In this document: piece by piece, positions 7,995 through 15,741 of the stretch
Layout: the number at the start of each line of letters is the position of its first letter
Position numbering within the stretch: position 1 is the stretch's first letter
NCBI GenBank assembly: GCA_963832305.1
Contig: CAWHTU010000007.1
Span: 1-64,000, forward strand
DNA: 64,000 nt
Source of the DNA: Roseiarcus sp963832305
GTDB lineage: Bacteria; Pseudomonadota; Alphaproteobacteria; Rhizobiales; Beijerinckiaceae
Direction of reading: 5' to 3'
Notes under the pieces: model-generated
Databases searched by the model: none
Told to the model about the DNA's origin: nothing
Seen by the model: the letters and a program-made list of their open reading frames with translations, nothing else
Translations under genes and position numbers: made by a program

Positions 7995-9052
7995 CGGCGA
8001 CGCCGCCAGACGCCGAGGCGGTCATCGAACGACGCGGCCGCGCCGGCGTTATCGTGCTCAACCGTCCGAAGGCGTTGAACGCGCTGACCTTGACAATGGT
8101 GCGCCTGATCGCAGGCGCGCTCAACCGGTGGGAGCGCGACGGAGCCGTCGATCGGATCATTGTCCTCGGCGCGGGCGACCGCGCCTTTTGCGCCGGCGGA
8201 GACATCCGTCGCCTGTACGATCTTGGCCGCGCCGGCGACCACGACACCCAGCTGACATTCTGGCGGGAGGAATATCAACTCGACCACAGGATCAGGACCT
8301 ATTCCAAGCCAATCGTCGTCCTGGCGGACGGGATCACGATGGGCGGCGGCGTCGGGATTTTGATGAACGCCGGCCATCGAGTTGCCGGGGAGCGGTTCGT
8401 CTTCGCGATGCCGGAGGTTGGCATCGGCTTTTTCCCCGACGTCGGGGCGGCGTGGTTCCTGCCGCGGCTCAAGCATAGCGCGGGCGCCTATTTCGCGCTC
8501 ACAGGGCTGCGGGCCCACGCGGGCGACGCGCTCGCGCTGGGTCTGGCCGAAACCTTCGTCGCCAGCGCCGCCTTGCCCGCACTGGCGGAGGCGCTGGGAA
8601 CCGATGAGCCGATCAAGGCTGCGCTCGCGCGCTTCGCCGCGCCTCCGCCGCGCTCGGCGCTGACCAGCGAGGCCGAGGACATCGAGGTCTGTTTCTCCCT
8701 GCCCGATCGCGAGGCGATCCTCGACGCCCTCGGCCACGCCGAGAAACGCGGCTGCGCCTTCGCCGCACCGGCGCGGACGGCGATGCTGGAGAAATCGCCC
8801 ACGAGCCAGGCGATCGCGCTGAGGCAGATGACCCTCGGCCGGGCAATCGATTTTGACCAGGCGCTGCGCATGGATTATCGCATCGTCTCGCGAATCTGCC
8901 GCGGCCACGACTTCTACGAGGGCGTTCGCGCTGTGATCGTCGACAAGGACAATAGTCCGCAATGGAATCCGCCGCCGTCGCCGGCGGAGATCGACGCCTA
9001 TTTCGCCCCGCTTGCCGACAACGAACTGATGTTTCCGGCGCAGGGCGGATGA
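7991..9052 (+). CDS. 3-hydroxyisobutyryl-CoA hydrolase-like, enoyl-CoA hydratase/isomerase family
   Basis: 353 residues from a GTG that overlaps the adk stop. The crotonase fold is plain: GAGDRAFCAGGDIRRLYDLG (oxyanion hole), ITMGGGVGILMNAGHRV, then MPEVGIGFFPDVGAAWFLPRL. The long C-terminus with GHDFYEGVRAVIVDKDNSPQW is the mark of the HIBCH subgroup, which cleaves 3-hydroxyisobutyryl-CoA in valine breakdown, rather than of simple enoyl-CoA hydratases. Its placement in a ribosomal protein operon, where rpsM is expected, is unusual. Family assignment is firm; the exact substrate is inferred. Confidence 0.88.
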   Translation: MTATPPDAEAVIERRGRAGVIVLNRPKALNALTLTMVRLIAGALNRWERDGAVDRIIVLGAGDRAFCAGGDIRRLYDLGRAGDHDTQLTFWREEYQLDHRIRTYSKPIVVLADGITMGGGVGILMNAGHRVAGERFVFAMPEVGIGFFPDVGAAWFLPRLKHSAGAYFALTGLRAHAGDALALGLAETFVASAALPALAEALGTDEPIKAALARFAAPPPRSALTSEAEDIEVCFSLPDREAILDALGHAEKRGCAFAAPARTAMLEKSPTSQAIALRQMTLGRAIDFDQALRMDYRIVSRICRGHDFYEGVRAVIVDKDNSPQWNPPPSPAEIDAYFAPLADNELMFPAQGG

Positions 9053-9516
9053 AATACATCATGCGCCAGAGCCGCGACGGCGCGGTAGAGCTGATCGATC
9101 GCTCGCCAGTCGCCGAGGACGGCGATTTTCTGTCAGCCATTTCGCGCCTGGGCTGGGGGACGGCGCTCATCTGGTACATGCGCACGCTTGCCTGGGTCTG
9201 GGTCGCCAAGGGCCTGTTCGACTGGGCGATTATTCTCGGCGCGTTTCCGAGCCTCGGGCAGTTCACGACGATGGCGCTGCCGCTGCAGGCCACGATAATT
9301 GCCTTCGCTTGTCTGGACTTGCTGGCGGCGGTCGGGCTGTGGCTGGCTGCGCCCTGGGGTGGCGCGATCTGGCTCCTATGCGCCGTGGTCGAGGCCGCCT
9401 CGCCGGTCCTGAGCCCGCGCGCCGCCGCGATCGGCATCGTCGGCGCGCTGGTCAATGTCGCGCTCGTGGCCGGCTATTTCTTGCTGAGCTTTCGCGCCGT
9501 CCGCGAACGCTCCTGA
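9049..9516 (+). CDS. Small integral membrane protein (DUF6163-like)
   Basis: 155 residues; the ATG overlaps the previous stop as ATGA, which supports the start and an operon. About three to four hydrophobic segments are seen from residue ~40 on (IWYMRTLAWVWVAKGLFDWA, LQATIIAFACLDLLAAVGLW, and an AAIGIVGALVNVALVAGYFLL end). No catalytic motif. It resembles small rhizobial membrane proteins of unknown function (DUF6163 from memory). It is the last gene of the transcript that began with ribosomal proteins. Confidence 0.7.
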   Translation: MKYIMRQSRDGAVELIDRSPVAEDGDFLSAISRLGWGTALIWYMRTLAWVWVAKGLFDWAIILGAFPSLGQFTTMALPLQATIIAFACLDLLAAVGLWLAAPWGGAIWLLCAVVEAASPVLSPRAAAIGIVGALVNVALVAGYFLLSFRAVRERS

Positions 9517-9762
9517 CGATCGAAGCGCCGTCCGCCGCACTTTCGCCAACGTTCGTTGCGGCCCCGGACAGGGTTGCGGGTGTCCGCGTTTGCGTCCTGT
9601 CAACGTAAACAAAGCCTTTGATTCAATTGAAATTTACCAGCGCTGCAAAACCTTCAATTCATCTTGACTCTTAAACTCGTATTCATGGGCTTACGTTACA
9701 GTTCTATCCATAAGAGGACCGAAGAAACGTCGGCCGAGGGCAAGCGAATAGGCGGGTGTGCT

Positions 9763-10275
9763 ATGATTAACGCAGTCAAAACAAAAGATATTGTGGTAAG
9801 ATCGGAACCTGAGCTTCGGGTGTCCGGCCTGTATCTTGAGACCTTGACGATGGTCGAGCGGCTTCATCGCCGGTTGCTTGACGTGATCAAGGATGAGTTC
9901 GACCGCCGGGGTCGGTCTGACGTCAACGCGGTACAGGCATTGCTGTTGTACAATATCGGCGACAAGGAATTGACCGCCGGCGAACTGCGCACACGCGGCT
10001 ATTATCTCGGCTCGAACGTCTCCTATAACGTCAAGAAATTGGTCGAGATGGGCTTCCTCCACCATTCCCGCTCTCGGATCGACCGGCGTTCGGTTCGAAT
10101 CAGCCTGACCGATCGGGGCAAGGAGGTGCACCGCATCGTATCCGGCGTTTACGAAAAGCACGCGCGCACCATCGAGCAGATCGGCGGAATTCCCGGCGAC
10201 GACTTCGCCCGCATGAACGCATCCCTGTTGCGCCTCGAGCGTTATTGGACCGACCAGATCAAATATCGGCTTTGA
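9763..10275 (+). CDS. ldtR: MarR-family transcriptional regulator LdtR
   Basis: 170 residues from the ATG at 9763. The winged helix-turn-helix core reads LTAGELRTRGYYLGSNVSYNVKKLVEMGFLHHSRSRIDRRSVRISLTDRG, which is very characteristic of LdtR, known in rhizobia and Liberibacter as the regulator of a neighbouring L,D-transpeptidase and of osmotic stress tolerance. Such a transpeptidase is the next gene. The 245 bases upstream are AT-rich (9600-9700) with two TTCAATT elements that may be part of its promoter or operator. A hairpin terminator follows the gene. Confidence 0.9.
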   Translation: MINAVKTKDIVVRSEPELRVSGLYLETLTMVERLHRRLLDVIKDEFDRRGRSDVNAVQALLLYNIGDKELTAGELRTRGYYLGSNVSYNVKKLVEMGFLHHSRSRIDRRSVRISLTDRGKEVHRIVSGVYEKHARTIEQIGGIPGDDFARMNASLLRLERYWTDQIKYRL

Positions 10276-10308
10276 TTACGCTCTGTTAACCTGACAAGGC
10301 TTTTCTTG

Positions 10309-10345
10309 GACGGGCGTCCGCAGTGCGGGCGCCCGTCTTGCGTTT
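10309..10345 (+). terminator. Rho-independent-type terminator after ldtR
   Basis: Perfect 8-bp arms GACGGGCG (10309-10316) and CGCCCGTC (10330-10337) enclose a further five pairs (one G-T) around an AGT loop, giving a stem of about 13 pairs. It is followed by TTGCGTTT. It lies 34 bases after the ldtR stop and before the separate transpeptidase gene. Confidence 0.7.
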
Positions 10346-10490
10346 GACTCGCACGAGCCATAAAAACGCCTGACTAGCCCATATGTTTCGAGCGGAAGCG
10401 CGGGAGCCTCCGGCAAACGGCGCGCGCAGATTCGAACAATCAGGGCGCAGGCGGGTCGGGGCAGGACTGGCGGCGGCCTTTCTTGGAGAT

Positions 10491-11789
10491 ATGAAAGTGA
10501 TGCGTGGCATGATCGTCTCGCGGCCCTCGCGCCGCGCCTTATTTGCCGCGACAGCGAGCGTGGCTTTTGCGTTCGCGCTGGGGTCGAGCCCGTCCAAGGC
10601 CGACGGTCAGGATAGCGGTCAGGCGGAATGGCCACAAAGCTATGAGGCGTCGCCGCACATGGCGGTCGGACGCGAGGCCACGCCCATCCTGTCGCCCGCG
10701 ACGGTCGACGCTACCGAAGCGGCGATCCAGAAATATCAGGACATCGTCACCCGCGGCGGCTGGAATCAGGTGCCGGCCGGCGCGGAACTCAGAGTGGGCT
10801 CCAAGTCGAAAGTCGTGGAGGCGCTGCGCGAGCGTCTCGTCGCTTCTGGCGATCTCGAGCCCGTCGCGGGCACGGGTCCAGTGTTCGATTCGTTTGTCGA
10901 AGCAGCGGTCAAGCGCTTCCAGGCTCGTAACGGCCTCAGCCAGACCGGGGTCGTCAGCGAGGCCACTTTCACCGAGCTCAACGTGCCCGCCGCGGCGCGC
11001 CTGCAACAATTGCAGACCAACATCGTCCGGCTAAAGGCGTATAGCGGCGATCTCGGGTCGCGCTACGTGGTCGCGAATATTCCTGCCGCCTCGGTCGAGA
11101 CGGTCGAGGGCGGCGTCGTCTATTCTCATCACGCCGCCGGCGTCGGCAAGATCGACCGCCAGTCGCCGATCATGCAGACCAAGGCGACCGAGATCAATTT
11201 CAACCCGTTCTGGACCGTGCCGCCGTCGCTGATCAAGAAGGATTTGATCCCGAAGATGAAGGCGGATGCGAATTATCTGACGGAAGAAAAGATCCGCATC
11301 TTCAACAAGGACGGACAGGAGGTTTCCCCGGCCTCGATCGATTGGAACAGCAACGAGGCGACCAACTATAAATACCGCCAGGACACGGGCGCCGACCTCA
11401 ACTCGCTCGGCTTCGTGCGCATCAACATTGCCAACCCTTACGGCGTCTATATGCATGACACGCCGTCGAAGGGCATTTTTGGCGACGACTTCCGCTTCGT
11501 GTCGTCGGGCTGCATCCGGGTGCAGGACGTGCGCGACTATGTCGCCTGGCTGTTGAAGGACACCCCCGGCTGGGGTCGCGACCAGATCGACGCGGTCATC
11601 CGCTCCGGAGACCGGGTCGACGTGAAGCTTGCGCAGCCGGTCAACGTTTATTGGGTCTATATCACCGCCTGGGCGACGCCGGACGGCATCGTCCAGTTCC
11701 GGCCCGACGTCTACCAGCGGGACGGCGCGGGCCCAGGACCGCTTGCCTCGGCCGTCCCGACCCAGCCTATGGCGCTGCCGCAGGAGTAA
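10491..11789 (+). CDS. L,D-transpeptidase with peptidoglycan-binding domain
   Basis: 432 residues from the ATG at 10491, which has GGAG seven bases upstream; the frame is open further upstream but without such a site. The N-terminus has basic residues then a hydrophobic segment (ALFAATASVAFAFALGS), a Sec signal. Residues ~103-165 form a peptidoglycan-binding domain (VVEALRERL, AVKRFQARNGL). The YkuD catalytic domain has His322 and the SSGCIRVQD motif with Cys341 as nucleophile. It should form 3-3 crosslinks or attach proteins to peptidoglycan in the periplasm. It is the probable LdtR target. Confidence 0.92.
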   Translation: MKVMRGMIVSRPSRRALFAATASVAFAFALGSSPSKADGQDSGQAEWPQSYEASPHMAVGREATPILSPATVDATEAAIQKYQDIVTRGGWNQVPAGAELRVGSKSKVVEALRERLVASGDLEPVAGTGPVFDSFVEAAVKRFQARNGLSQTGVVSEATFTELNVPAAARLQQLQTNIVRLKAYSGDLGSRYVVANIPAASVETVEGGVVYSHHAAGVGKIDRQSPIMQTKATEINFNPFWTVPPSLIKKDLIPKMKADANYLTEEKIRIFNKDGQEVSPASIDWNSNEATNYKYRQDTGADLNSLGFVRINIANPYGVYMHDTPSKGIFGDDFRFVSSGCIRVQDVRDYVAWLLKDTPGWGRDQIDAVIRSGDRVDVKLAQPVNVYWVYITAWATPDGIVQFRPDVYQRDGAGPGPLASAVPTQPMALPQE

Positions 11790-11790
11790 G

Positions 11791-11810
11791 CGGGGGCCCG
11801 CGGGCCCCGC
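11791..11810. terminator. Hairpin between the L,D-transpeptidase and gltX
   Basis: The perfect 16-bp palindrome GGGGCCCGCGGGCCCC (11793-11808) lies in the 34-base gap between two convergent genes. It can form the same hairpin in either transcript and may stop both. There is no clear T-run, so this is a structural inference. Confidence 0.5.
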
Positions 11811-11823
11811 CTCGTCCCCTCAA

Positions 11824-13251
11824 TCAGTCTCCGAGCCGAGCCTGATCTTCGATCCGCCCGAGGCTTTCCTCGCGTCCCAGGACCTCGAGCACGTCAAAGA
11901 TGCCCGGCGAAGTGGAGCGCCCGGTGAGGGCAGCGCGCAGGGGCTGGGCGATCACGCCGAGCTTGGCGCCCTGCTCCTCTGCATAGGCGCGAACGACCTG
12001 CTCCGCGTTCTTCGCTGTCCAGTCTTTCAGCCCGGCGAGTGACGGCGCCAGGTTCCTGAGATGCAGGCGCCCTGCGCGGGCCAGAATCTCCTCCGCTTTC
12101 GCGTCCATCGCAAGCGGCCTTGTCGCGAACAGGAAGGCGGCGCCGTCGAGAAGCTCGACCAGCGTCTTTGCGCGCTCCTTGAGACCCGGAATCGCGGCGC
12201 GCAGCTGGGCGCGCTTTCTGTCGTCGAGCCTTGCTTTGGTTTCGGGCCCGCCCGGCAAGTAGGGCAGGGCGTCAATTAGCGCGCTGTAAAGCTCGGCGTC
12301 GCCGGCCGCGCGCATATAGTGGCCGTTGACATTCTCGAGCTTGGCATAGTCGAAGCGCGAGGGTGACCGGCCGACGGCCGCGAGATCGAAGGCGGCGATC
12401 AACTCGTCGGTGGTGAAGAATTCCTTGTCGCCGTGACTCCAGCCGAGCCGCGCCAGATAGTTGCGCAGCGCTGCCGGAAGGTAACCCATCGCGCGGTAGG
12501 CGTCGACGCCGAGCGCGCCGTGGCGTTTGGAGAGCTTGGCGCCGTCCGGCCCGTGAATGAGCGGGATATGCGCCATCGCCGGAACGTCCCATCCGAGAGC
12601 CTGGTAGATCTGGGTCTGCCGCGCGGCGTTGGTCAGATGGTCGTCGCCGCGAATGATGTGCGTCACCCCCATGTCGTGATCGTCGACGACGACCGCGAGC
12701 ATATAGGTCGGATTGCCGTCGGAGCGTAAGAGCACGAGGTCGTCGAGGTCCTTGTTGGCGAACGTGACCTTGCCCTGGACGAGGTCATCGATCACCGTCT
12801 CGCCCTCCTGTCGCGCCTTGAGCCGGATGACAGGCGCAACGCCTGGCGGCGCGAGCGCCGGGTCGCGGTCGCGCCAGCGGCCGTCGTAGCGCATCGGCTT
12901 GCCCTCGAGGCGCGCCTTCTCACGCATCGCCTCAAGTTCCCCGGTGCTGGCGTAGCAGCGGTAGGCGTCCCCGGCGGCGAGCAGCCGACCCGCGACCTCG
13001 CGATGGCGCTCGGCGCGCGCGAACTGGCTGACGGCCTCGCCGTCCCAGTCGAGGCCGAGCCATTTGAGCCCGTCTATGATCGCCTCGACCGCGGCCTCAG
13101 TCGAACGCTCGCGGTCGGTGTCCTCGATCCGCAGCAGAAACTGGCCCCCGAAGCGCTTGGCGTAGAGCCAGCTGAATAGCGCCGTCCGCGCGCCGCCGAT
13201 GTGCAGGAATCCGGTCGGCGAAGGCGCGAAACGGGTCACCACTTGCGTCAT
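11824..13251 (-). CDS. gltX: Glutamate--tRNA ligase
   Basis: 475 residues, a class I aminoacyl-tRNA synthetase that charges tRNA-Glu. The HIGH-type motif is in FAPSPTGFLHIGGARTALF (residues 8-26) and the KMSKS-type motif is KLSKR at 239-243. The helical anticodon-binding domain fills the C-terminal third. It is full length, so it is not the short GluQ form. Many alphaproteobacteria have two gltX copies with different tRNA ranges; which one this is cannot be told here. Confidence 0.96.
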   Translation of the reverse strand: MTQVVTRFAPSPTGFLHIGGARTALFSWLYAKRFGGQFLLRIEDTDRERSTEAAVEAIIDGLKWLGLDWDGEAVSQFARAERHREVAGRLLAAGDAYRCYASTGELEAMREKARLEGKPMRYDGRWRDRDPALAPPGVAPVIRLKARQEGETVIDDLVQGKVTFANKDLDDLVLLRSDGNPTYMLAVVVDDHDMGVTHIIRGDDHLTNAARQTQIYQALGWDVPAMAHIPLIHGPDGAKLSKRHGALGVDAYRAMGYLPAALRNYLARLGWSHGDKEFFTTDELIAAFDLAAVGRSPSRFDYAKLENVNGHYMRAAGDAELYSALIDALPYLPGGPETKARLDDRKRAQLRAAIPGLKERAKTLVELLDGAAFLFATRPLAMDAKAEEILARAGRLHLRNLAPSLAGLKDWTAKNAEQVVRAYAEEQGAKLGVIAQPLRAALTGRSTSPGIFDVLEVLGREESLGRIEDQARLGD

Positions 13252-13453
13252 GGGCGGGTAGGGTCCTCCTCAATCGGGCGTCAAGCGGTTCCGCCGCCGT
13301 CCGGCCGCGCCGCTCTATCACAAGGCGATCCGGCGCGCCAAAGACGGCGTCGCCGCGAGACGCGACGGGCGCGGCCAATAGCACCAAGTTCCGCCAGGGC
13401 GGCTCCCGCCCGTCCGCCATGGCCCGTCGAGAGACGGGGCGTCCTTTCGCTCG

Positions 13454-13558
13454 CGCAACAAAATCAAAATCCGACGCAACAAAAGCCAAGCCCGGCGCAA
13501 CGAAAACCAAGCCAGGCGCAACAAAATCAAAATTCAGCGCAACAAAAGCAAAATAACT
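13454..13558. repeat. Five tandem 21-bp A-rich repeats
   Basis: Five units of exactly 21 bases begin at 13454, 13475, 13496, 13517 and 13538. Each starts with CGCAAC followed by A-runs (for example CGCAACAAAATCAAAAT) and differs mostly in its last third. Units 1 and 4 are most alike, and so are 2 and 3. The 21-base period equals two helical turns, so the A-tracts are in phase. The stretch lies about 200 bases upstream of gltX (reverse strand) in a 569-base region with no credible gene. Read forward in one frame it would encode a QQNQN/QQKPS heptad repeat, but the flanks of that frame look non-coding. Confidence 0.9.
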
Positions 13559-13820
13559 ATTGTCGCGTTCTCAATGGGTTAGAGCGAATCGCCGCCGATT
13601 CAGCTTCCTCCGGCGGGCTTCGGCGATATCCACGACGTCATTCTGAATTTCTCTCCGACGTACGACCCATCCTACCGCAGCCTTCTCTTTATCGCAAGAA
13701 ATAGTCGGGGCTTTTTTCCGGCGTTGGCGGTTCACCGCGACCGGCCTTGCGCCGTCATTCCTTTTGCTGCGGAGGCGGTGATAGGCTCCAGCCGGCAACC
13801 ACGCGGCGGGGCGCCGGTCC
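13559..13820. other. Intergenic region, no gene seen
   Basis: Between the 21-bp repeats and the TIM-barrel gene. A GGGGCTTTTTTCCGG stretch near 13707 is the only obvious oddity. No credible coding frame, tRNA or strong promoter seen. The 13252-13453 part on the other side of the repeats is also empty. Confidence 0.5.
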
Positions 13821-14618
13821 ATGGACTTCGTCTTCATGCTGACGCGCAACGACGCGACGGTCGAGAACGCACTCGACCTCGTCGAGATCGCGCGCGGGCT
13901 AAGGGTTCGCCACATCGGCTTCAAGGATGTCGGGGCCGGGGCGGCCATGCTCGGGCGGCTGACCGCCGCCATTCGCGCCGCCGGGGCGTCGCCGTGGATG
14001 GAGGTCGTGGCGACGTCGCGCGAGGATGAATTGCGCTCGATCGCGCTTGGCCGGGACCTTGGCGTCGATCGGCTGATGGGAGGCGTGCACGTCGAGGACG
14101 CCCTGCGGCTCCTTGAGGGAAGCGCGACGCGGTACCTGCCGTTCGCCGGCAGGCCTAGCGGACATCCGACGCGGCTCGGCGGCTCGGCGGCGGAGGTCGA
14201 GGCGCAGTGCCGGGACTTCGCCGCGATGGGATGCGCGGGCGTCGATATTCTTGCCTACCGCGCGACCGAGGCGGAGCCGCTCGACCTTGTCGCCGCCTGC
14301 CGGCGCGGATTTCCCCGCCAGGGCGCGGTCGTGGTCGCCGGATCGGTCAATTCGGCCGAACGCGTCGCCGCGGTCCGCGCCGCCGGCGCGGACGCTTTCA
14401 CGATCGGCACCGCGGCGATCGAATGCGCGTACGCGCCAGGGGCCGGATCGCTCGCCGGGCAACTTAAGGCGGTGCTTGAGGACTGCCGCGGAGGAGAGCG
14501 GCAGAGGCCAAAGCAGGGACGCTCAGCGATCCGGCCGACAAAGACCCGGATGGCAAGCGTTCGGTTTGACGAACGGTACTTTTCTCCTACGCAGCAAACC
14601 ACTAGCAATTCTCCCTGA
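13821..14618 (+). CDS. TIM-barrel protein, HisA/NanE-like phosphate-binding type
   Basis: 265 residues. Alternating strands and helices such as VRHIGFKDVG, WMEVVATSREDELRSI, VDRLMGGVHVEDAL, GCAGVDILAYRATEAEP, GAVVVAGSVNSAERVAAVRAAGADAFTIGTAAIE indicate a (beta/alpha)8 barrel with a C-terminal phosphate-binding GS and IGT pair as in HisA, NanE or ThiE. Substrate unknown. It converges on a LacI-type regulator and overlaps its 3' end by 17 bases. Residues beyond ~228 are low complexity and unlike the rest, so the normal stop may have been lost. Confidence 0.65.
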   Translation: MDFVFMLTRNDATVENALDLVEIARGLRVRHIGFKDVGAGAAMLGRLTAAIRAAGASPWMEVVATSREDELRSIALGRDLGVDRLMGGVHVEDALRLLEGSATRYLPFAGRPSGHPTRLGGSAAEVEAQCRDFAAMGCAGVDILAYRATEAEPLDLVAACRRGFPRQGAVVVAGSVNSAERVAAVRAAGADAFTIGTAAIECAYAPGAGSLAGQLKAVLEDCRGGERQRPKQGRSAIRPTKTRMASVRFDERYFSPTQQTTSNSP

Positions 14619-15615
14619 AGTAAAGCGTGAACGGAGTAACGAGCCGGGTCGGGGGCTTCTCCAGGCGCCCAAAATGGTGCGCGAGAACTTCAAGCGCCGT
14701 GAGAACTTCCAGCTCCGGATTCTGGTCGATGACGGCGTCGATGATTCCGTCGAGCAGCATCCGGCGGCGATGGGCAGTCAGTTCATGCGCAATCATCGTA
14801 ATCGCCTCCTGTCGCCCGGTCGCCTCAAGCGCCTGGCCTATCGCTAGAGTTCCGGTGGAAATCGCATAAACGCCTGCAAGCCTCTGATGCTGCACGATCA
14901 TGTCCCGCATGAACTCGCCCGCGCGCTCACGGTTTCCGCCCGTTTCAAAGACGTCCAGGATGCGGCACTGCTGGTGGCGCTCGGCCATCGCGGCGCGAAA
15001 GCCGACCACGCGCTCTTCAAGCGCGACGATGTTCTGGACGTCCGACACGACGACGACATCCCCGCCGCCGCGCCCGATGAGCCGGCCCATCAGGTCGCCG
15101 GCCACCCGCCCCGCCGACAGGTTGTCAAGCCCGACATAGGCGTGGCGCGTGATCCGCGGCAGATCGGTGACCAGGGTGATGAGAGGCTTCGACCGCCCGA
15201 CCTTTTCGAGCACATCCTCGATCAGCGGATGTCTTGGCGCGACGACGACCAACGCGTCGGCCTCGTCCGCCGCCTCACGCATGGTCCTCGCAACCTCTTC
15301 GAGCGCGAGGATGTTGAAGAAATGCACCACCGCCTGGACGTTGGAAGCGAAGAACAGGCGGTTGGCCCGGGCGAAGGCGAGCCTCAGGCTCTCGTAAAAG
15401 GGGTTCGACGCATGCGCCATCGCCACGCCGATGCGAATGGTTCTGGTCGGCCGGAGACGAATGTTGCGGTCGAGTCCAAGACGGATCGCCTGCTCGACGA
15501 CGCGGCGCTCCTTGTCGACGCTCACGCTGCCGCGGCCATTCAGCACCCGATCGACTGTGGCCGGGCTGACGCCCGCCGAGCGCGCGACGTCCGCGGCGGT
15601 GACCTTCTTTCCCAT
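14602..15615 (-). CDS. LacI-family transcriptional regulator
   Basis: 337 residues. The N-terminal LacI helix-turn-helix reads VTAADVARSAGVSPATVDRVLNGRGSVS. A periplasmic-binding-protein-like sensor domain follows (IRIGVAMAHASNPFYESLRLAF, DALVVVAPRH, HAYVGLDNLSAGRVAGDLMGRL), of the type that binds sugars or inositols. The 126-base gap to the divergent fatty acid hydroxylase holds a 16-bp perfect palindrome that is a likely operator. Its convergent neighbour is the TIM-barrel gene, which may be part of the same sugar pathway; no transporter is present in the window. Confidence 0.92.
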   Translation of the reverse strand: MGKKVTAADVARSAGVSPATVDRVLNGRGSVSVDKERRVVEQAIRLGLDRNIRLRPTRTIRIGVAMAHASNPFYESLRLAFARANRLFFASNVQAVVHFFNILALEEVARTMREAADEADALVVVAPRHPLIEDVLEKVGRSKPLITLVTDLPRITRHAYVGLDNLSAGRVAGDLMGRLIGRGGGDVVVVSDVQNIVALEERVVGFRAAMAERHQQCRILDVFETGGNRERAGEFMRDMIVQHQRLAGVYAISTGTLAIGQALEATGRQEAITMIAHELTAHRRRMLLDGIIDAVIDQNPELEVLTALEVLAHHFGRLEKPPTRLVTPFTLYFRENC

Positions 15616-15658
15616 CGTTGACTATGGATTCCCGAGAGCCCGGGCCATAGAACGACAA

Positions 15659-15674
15659 TGATGAAATTTCATCA
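15659..15674. promoter_or_regulatory. 16-bp palindrome, candidate LacI-family operator
   Basis: TGATGAAATTTCATCA is a perfect inverted repeat 44 bases before the lacI-type start. On the reverse strand a TTGATG element (15676-15671) overlaps it and TTCTAT follows 17 bases later, so it would cover a promoter of the regulator. The AATT centre differs from the CG centre common in LacI operators, so the assignment is inferential. Confidence 0.6.
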
Positions 15675-15741
15675 AGAGCGTGCTTGCAGGCGATCACCCT
15701 CGGGTCGCATCTTTGCGCAACCCGAACTTGCGAGACGCCCA

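Noticed and set aside
13454..13558. The tandem repeats as a CRISPR array
   Set aside because: The units are directly adjacent with no spacers and no cas genes are in the window.
13201..13704. A forward reading frame through the 21-bp repeats encoding QQNQN-type heptads
   Set aside because: Its N-terminal part is antisense to gltX and Arg-rich, no ribosome binding site is seen, and the repeat is better explained as DNA-level structure.
15658..15741. An earlier ATG for the fatty acid hydroxylase
   Set aside because: It would place the start inside the 16-bp palindrome and add 28 residues that do not look like a signal or membrane segment.
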